64,000 bases of DNA, from NCBI RefSeq assembly GCF_019734885.1, contig NZ_JAAXCM010000021.1, forward strand, positions 124,001 to 188,000. The letters run 5' to 3'. The DNA is from Pseudocoprococcus catus (GTDB taxonomy: Bacteria; Bacillota; Clostridia; Lachnospirales; Lachnospiraceae). The position numbers and the translations under genes are program-made. Under the pieces are notes generated by a model. The model had not been told where the DNA came from and ran no database searches. It saw nothing but the letters and a program-made list of their open reading frames with translations. Of this stretch, positions 62,096 to 64,000 are shown piece after piece. Position 1 is the stretch's first letter; each line of letters begins with the position of its first letter.

Positions 62096-62390
62096 GGGAC
62101 TGAAGATCCGGAGACATCATCCGGCAGCTCTTATTGATTGAATAGCAGGCTTCAGAAGAAGTAATTTGACACAGGTGTCAATGACCGGTCAAGCTTCTTT
62201 TGGGGCCTGTTTTGATGTAAGCATATAAGTGACGGACTGTTGCACAGAAGAATGACTTCCTCTGCAAAACAGATGTAAGTTGACAAAGAAAAGCAAAACT
62301 TTTATAGTATAGAAGGAAGTTTTGAGAAAAATAAAAGCAGGGATCAGAAGATTCCGGCTATCAATAAAATACAGAATATGGAGAAAATAT
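62096..62390. other. spoVG-pth spacer
   Basis: 295 bp. An imperfect hairpin (GAAG-TTTGAC with GTCAAGCTTC, about 62158-62187, then T4) probably ends the spoVG transcript. The open frame continues 23 codons ahead of pth without a ribosome site; TTTTGACAAAG-like and TATAGT elements at about 62279-62310 could be the pth promoter. Confidence 0.5.
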
Positions 62391-62963
62391 ATGCATTTGA
62401 TCGTAGGGTTGGGCAATCCAACAAAACAGTATGAAGGAACAAGACACAATGTGGGATTTGAGACAATTGACAGGATTGCCGCAGAGAATCAGATCCGGGT
62501 GGAGGAAAAGAAACACAAAGCACTTTACGGCAGCGGTTATATTGAAGGTGAGAAAGTTATTTTGGCGAAGCCCCAGACATTTATGAATCTCAGCGGGGAA
62601 AGTGTCAGAGAATTGGCAGATTATTACAAGATACCTTCGGAGAATATCATTGTTATCTATGATGATATCAGTTTGGAGGTCGGTCAGTTAAGAATCCGTG
62701 AAAAAGGCAGTGCCGGCGGACATAATGGTATCAAGAATATTATTTTGCATCTTGGAACAGAAGTATTTCCGCGAATTAAAGTCGGCGTCGGAGAAAAGCC
62801 AAAGGGATGGGATCTGGCCGATTATGTGCTGGGACGTTACAGTGCTGAGGACAGAAAGATAATTGATGAGGCACAGAAGGAGGCAGCGGATGCTGTCAAG
62901 CTGATGGTGACAGATGATGTCAGAGGGGCTATGAATCGTTACAATACGAAGAAAAAAGCCTGA
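62391..62963 (+). CDS. pth: Peptidyl-tRNA hydrolase
   Basis: 190 residues from MHLIVGLGNPTKQYEGTRHNVGFETID, with catalytic His in TRHN and LAKPQTFMNLSGESV, VIYDDISLEVGQLRIREKGSAGGHNGIKNI. Releases tRNA from stalled peptidyl-tRNA. ATG 62391 with weak GGAGA; the longer frame does not match the family start. Followed by mfd, a common order. Confidence 0.96.
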   Translation: MHLIVGLGNPTKQYEGTRHNVGFETIDRIAAENQIRVEEKKHKALYGSGYIEGEKVILAKPQTFMNLSGESVRELADYYKIPSENIIVIYDDISLEVGQLRIREKGSAGGHNGIKNIILHLGTEVFPRIKVGVGEKPKGWDLADYVLGRYSAEDRKIIDEAQKEAADAVKLMVTDDVRGAMNRYNTKKKA

Positions 62964-62982
62964 TAAATGAAAGGAGCCAGGG

Positions 62983-64000
62983 ATGAAAGCATTTACACAG
63001 CCGTTGCATGATTTAAGTGAATATGAGCAGATTGTCAGCGATCTGGCCGGACATCGGACGCCGATTCATATAGACGGCTGTATCGATTCGCAGAAATGCC
63101 ATCTCATCAGCAGTATCGGTGAACCTTATCCAGTGAAGCTGATTGTGACTTATAACGAAATCAAGGCAAAAGAAATATATGCGGATTATCAATTCTTTGA
63201 CCGGAATGTTTTTTACTATCCGGCCAAAGATATTATTTTCTACAATGCGGACATTCACGGTAATCTGATCGTCAGCCAGAGAATGGCTGTTATCAAGCGA
63301 ATGCTGGAAGGCGAACCGGTGACGGTGATCACTACCATAGATGGACTTTTTGACAGACTGCTTCCTTTGGAAGAGATTGCAAAAAATCGTCTGATTTTTA
63401 GGGCGGAAGATGTACTTCCGTTGGAAGCATTGAGCAGAGAGCTGACAGCCATGGGGTTTGAGCGAGTCAGTCAGGTAGAAAGTCCGGGACAGTTTGCGGT
63501 CAGAGGCGGTATCCTTGATATATATAATCTGGCAGATGAATGTCCTTATCGCCTGGAGCTTTGGGGCGATGAAATCGATTCGATACGAAGTTTTGATGCA
63601 GAAAGTCAGCGCTCCATCGAGCAGGTGGATAAAGTCATCATCTATCCGGCCACGGAATATGTTATGAGTGCTGCTGTTCGTGATAGAGGACTGAAAATGA
63701 TTGATCAGGATATGAAGCGGCAGGTGAAGCGGCTGAAGGATGGTCAAAATTATGAGACAGCCACGCGGCTGACACAGGTCATTGCTGAATTAAAAGAGAA
63801 TCTTGAAATCAGCAGTGCATCTTCCGGGATAGACAGTCTGGTACAGTATTTTTACGGACATACGGTTTCCTTCCTGAGCTATTTTGACAGGGATGACAGT
63901 CTGATCGTTCTGGATGAACCGGCCCGTGCGGCAGAAAAGGGCGAGGCAGTAACAACAGAATACCGGGAAAGTATGATGGGTAGACTGGAGAAAGGATATG
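62983..64000 (+). CDS. mfd: Transcription-repair coupling factor, N-terminal part
   Basis: 339 codons, open at the window end (the full protein is about 1150 residues). It starts MKAFTQPLHDLSEYEQIVSDL with AAAGGAG 8 nt before. The UvrB-like domain (VFYYPAKDIIFYNADIHGN, RMAVIKRMLEGEPVTVITTIDGLFDRLLP, ESPGQFAVRGGILDIYNLADECPYRLELWGDEIDSIRSFDAESQRSIEQVDKVIIYPATEY) is diagnostic. Mfd removes stalled RNA polymerase and recruits UvrA. Confidence 0.95.
   Translation, partial: MKAFTQPLHDLSEYEQIVSDLAGHRTPIHIDGCIDSQKCHLISSIGEPYPVKLIVTYNEIKAKEIYADYQFFDRNVFYYPAKDIIFYNADIHGNLIVSQRMAVIKRMLEGEPVTVITTIDGLFDRLLPLEEIAKNRLIFRAEDVLPLEALSRELTAMGFERVSQVESPGQFAVRGGILDIYNLADECPYRLELWGDEIDSIRSFDAESQRSIEQVDKVIIYPATEYVMSAAVRDRGLKMIDQDMKRQVKRLKDGQNYETATRLTQVIAELKENLEISSASSGIDSLVQYFYGHTVSFLSYFDRDDSLIVLDEPARAAEKGEAVTTEYRESMMGRLEKGY

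Noticed and set aside
1-64000. CRISPR arrays, rRNA or tRNA genes
   Set aside because: No regularly spaced repeats and no rRNA or tRNA signatures were noticed on reading both strands; a dedicated scan would be needed to exclude a tRNA.

Overview
The window looks like a chromosome segment of an anaerobic, low-to-mid GC Firmicute, most likely a Lachnospiraceae-type gut Clostridium. Pointers are the gdpP-rplI-dnaB block, a MecA adaptor, glgC-glgD, SpoVG, a CwlD-type amidase, a clostridial 8Fe ferredoxin, strong AGGAGG ribosome sites and Rho-independent hairpins after most transcription units. No rRNA, tRNA or CRISPR array was seen. Species cannot be fixed from the sequence alone.

Region 1 (about 80-12,700) is an AT-rich integrated mobile element. 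From left to right it has direct repeats that look like integrase arm sites, a ribbon-helix-helix regulator with its own palindromic operator, a six-gene cargo operon of unknown function (705-6799; two zinc-ribbon membrane proteins and two lipoproteins), a divergent Cro/CI-type repressor (6925-7530), then a replication/transfer operon (7764-11126), an excisionase and a tyrosine integrase. The replication initiator is a CRESS-type Rep (HUH nuclease plus superfamily 3 helicase), the family best known from circoviruses and geminiviruses. About 80 bp upstream lies a perfect 10-bp stem whose loop ends in TAGTATTAC, the circovirus-type origin nonanucleotide, followed directly by a tandem TGTTAC hexamer. 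With an FtsK-like ATPase and no relaxase seen, the layout resembles actinomycete integrative elements (Int-Xis-Rep-FtsK), but with a CRESS origin.

Region 2 (about 12,950-35,280) is a catabolic island: thiolase, a 3-hydroxyacyl dehydrogenase-type enzyme, a short-chain reductase, two OFA-type MFS carriers, a DUF1097 membrane protein, a phosphotriesterase-like hydrolase, an MBL hydrolase, two nearly identical 6-oxocamphor-hydrolase-like crotonases, a LysR regulator, the 3' stump of a cyclase-family hydrolase, a DUF362 protein, an acetoacetate-type CoA-transferase, a beta-keto acid cleavage enzyme (BKACE) and an LctP permease behind a structured 5' leader. The best single reading is anaerobic degradation of a cyclic beta-diketone or polyhydroxylated ring of the phloroglucinol kind: reduction, hydrolytic ring opening, oxidation to a beta-keto acid, BKACE cleavage with acetyl-CoA, CoA transfer and thiolysis. 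Substrate and order of steps are inference.

Region 3 (about 35,500-64,000) is housekeeping: a DJ-1 protein, gdpP-rplI-dnaB, a MerR regulator, DUF1858 protein, ferredoxin, mecA, cell-wall/sporulation genes (GH18, CwlD), a vitamin B6 kinase with an ECF S-component, an SbcD-like/YhaN-like nuclease pair, a Prs-like synthase, DnaC-like and DnaD-like replication proteins beside a cluster of DnaA-box-like sites, murC, glgCD, spoVG, pth and the 5' part of mfd, which runs off the end.

Intergenic spaces hold unusually long nested palindromes; at least two share a 32-nt core and so form a dispersed repeat family.
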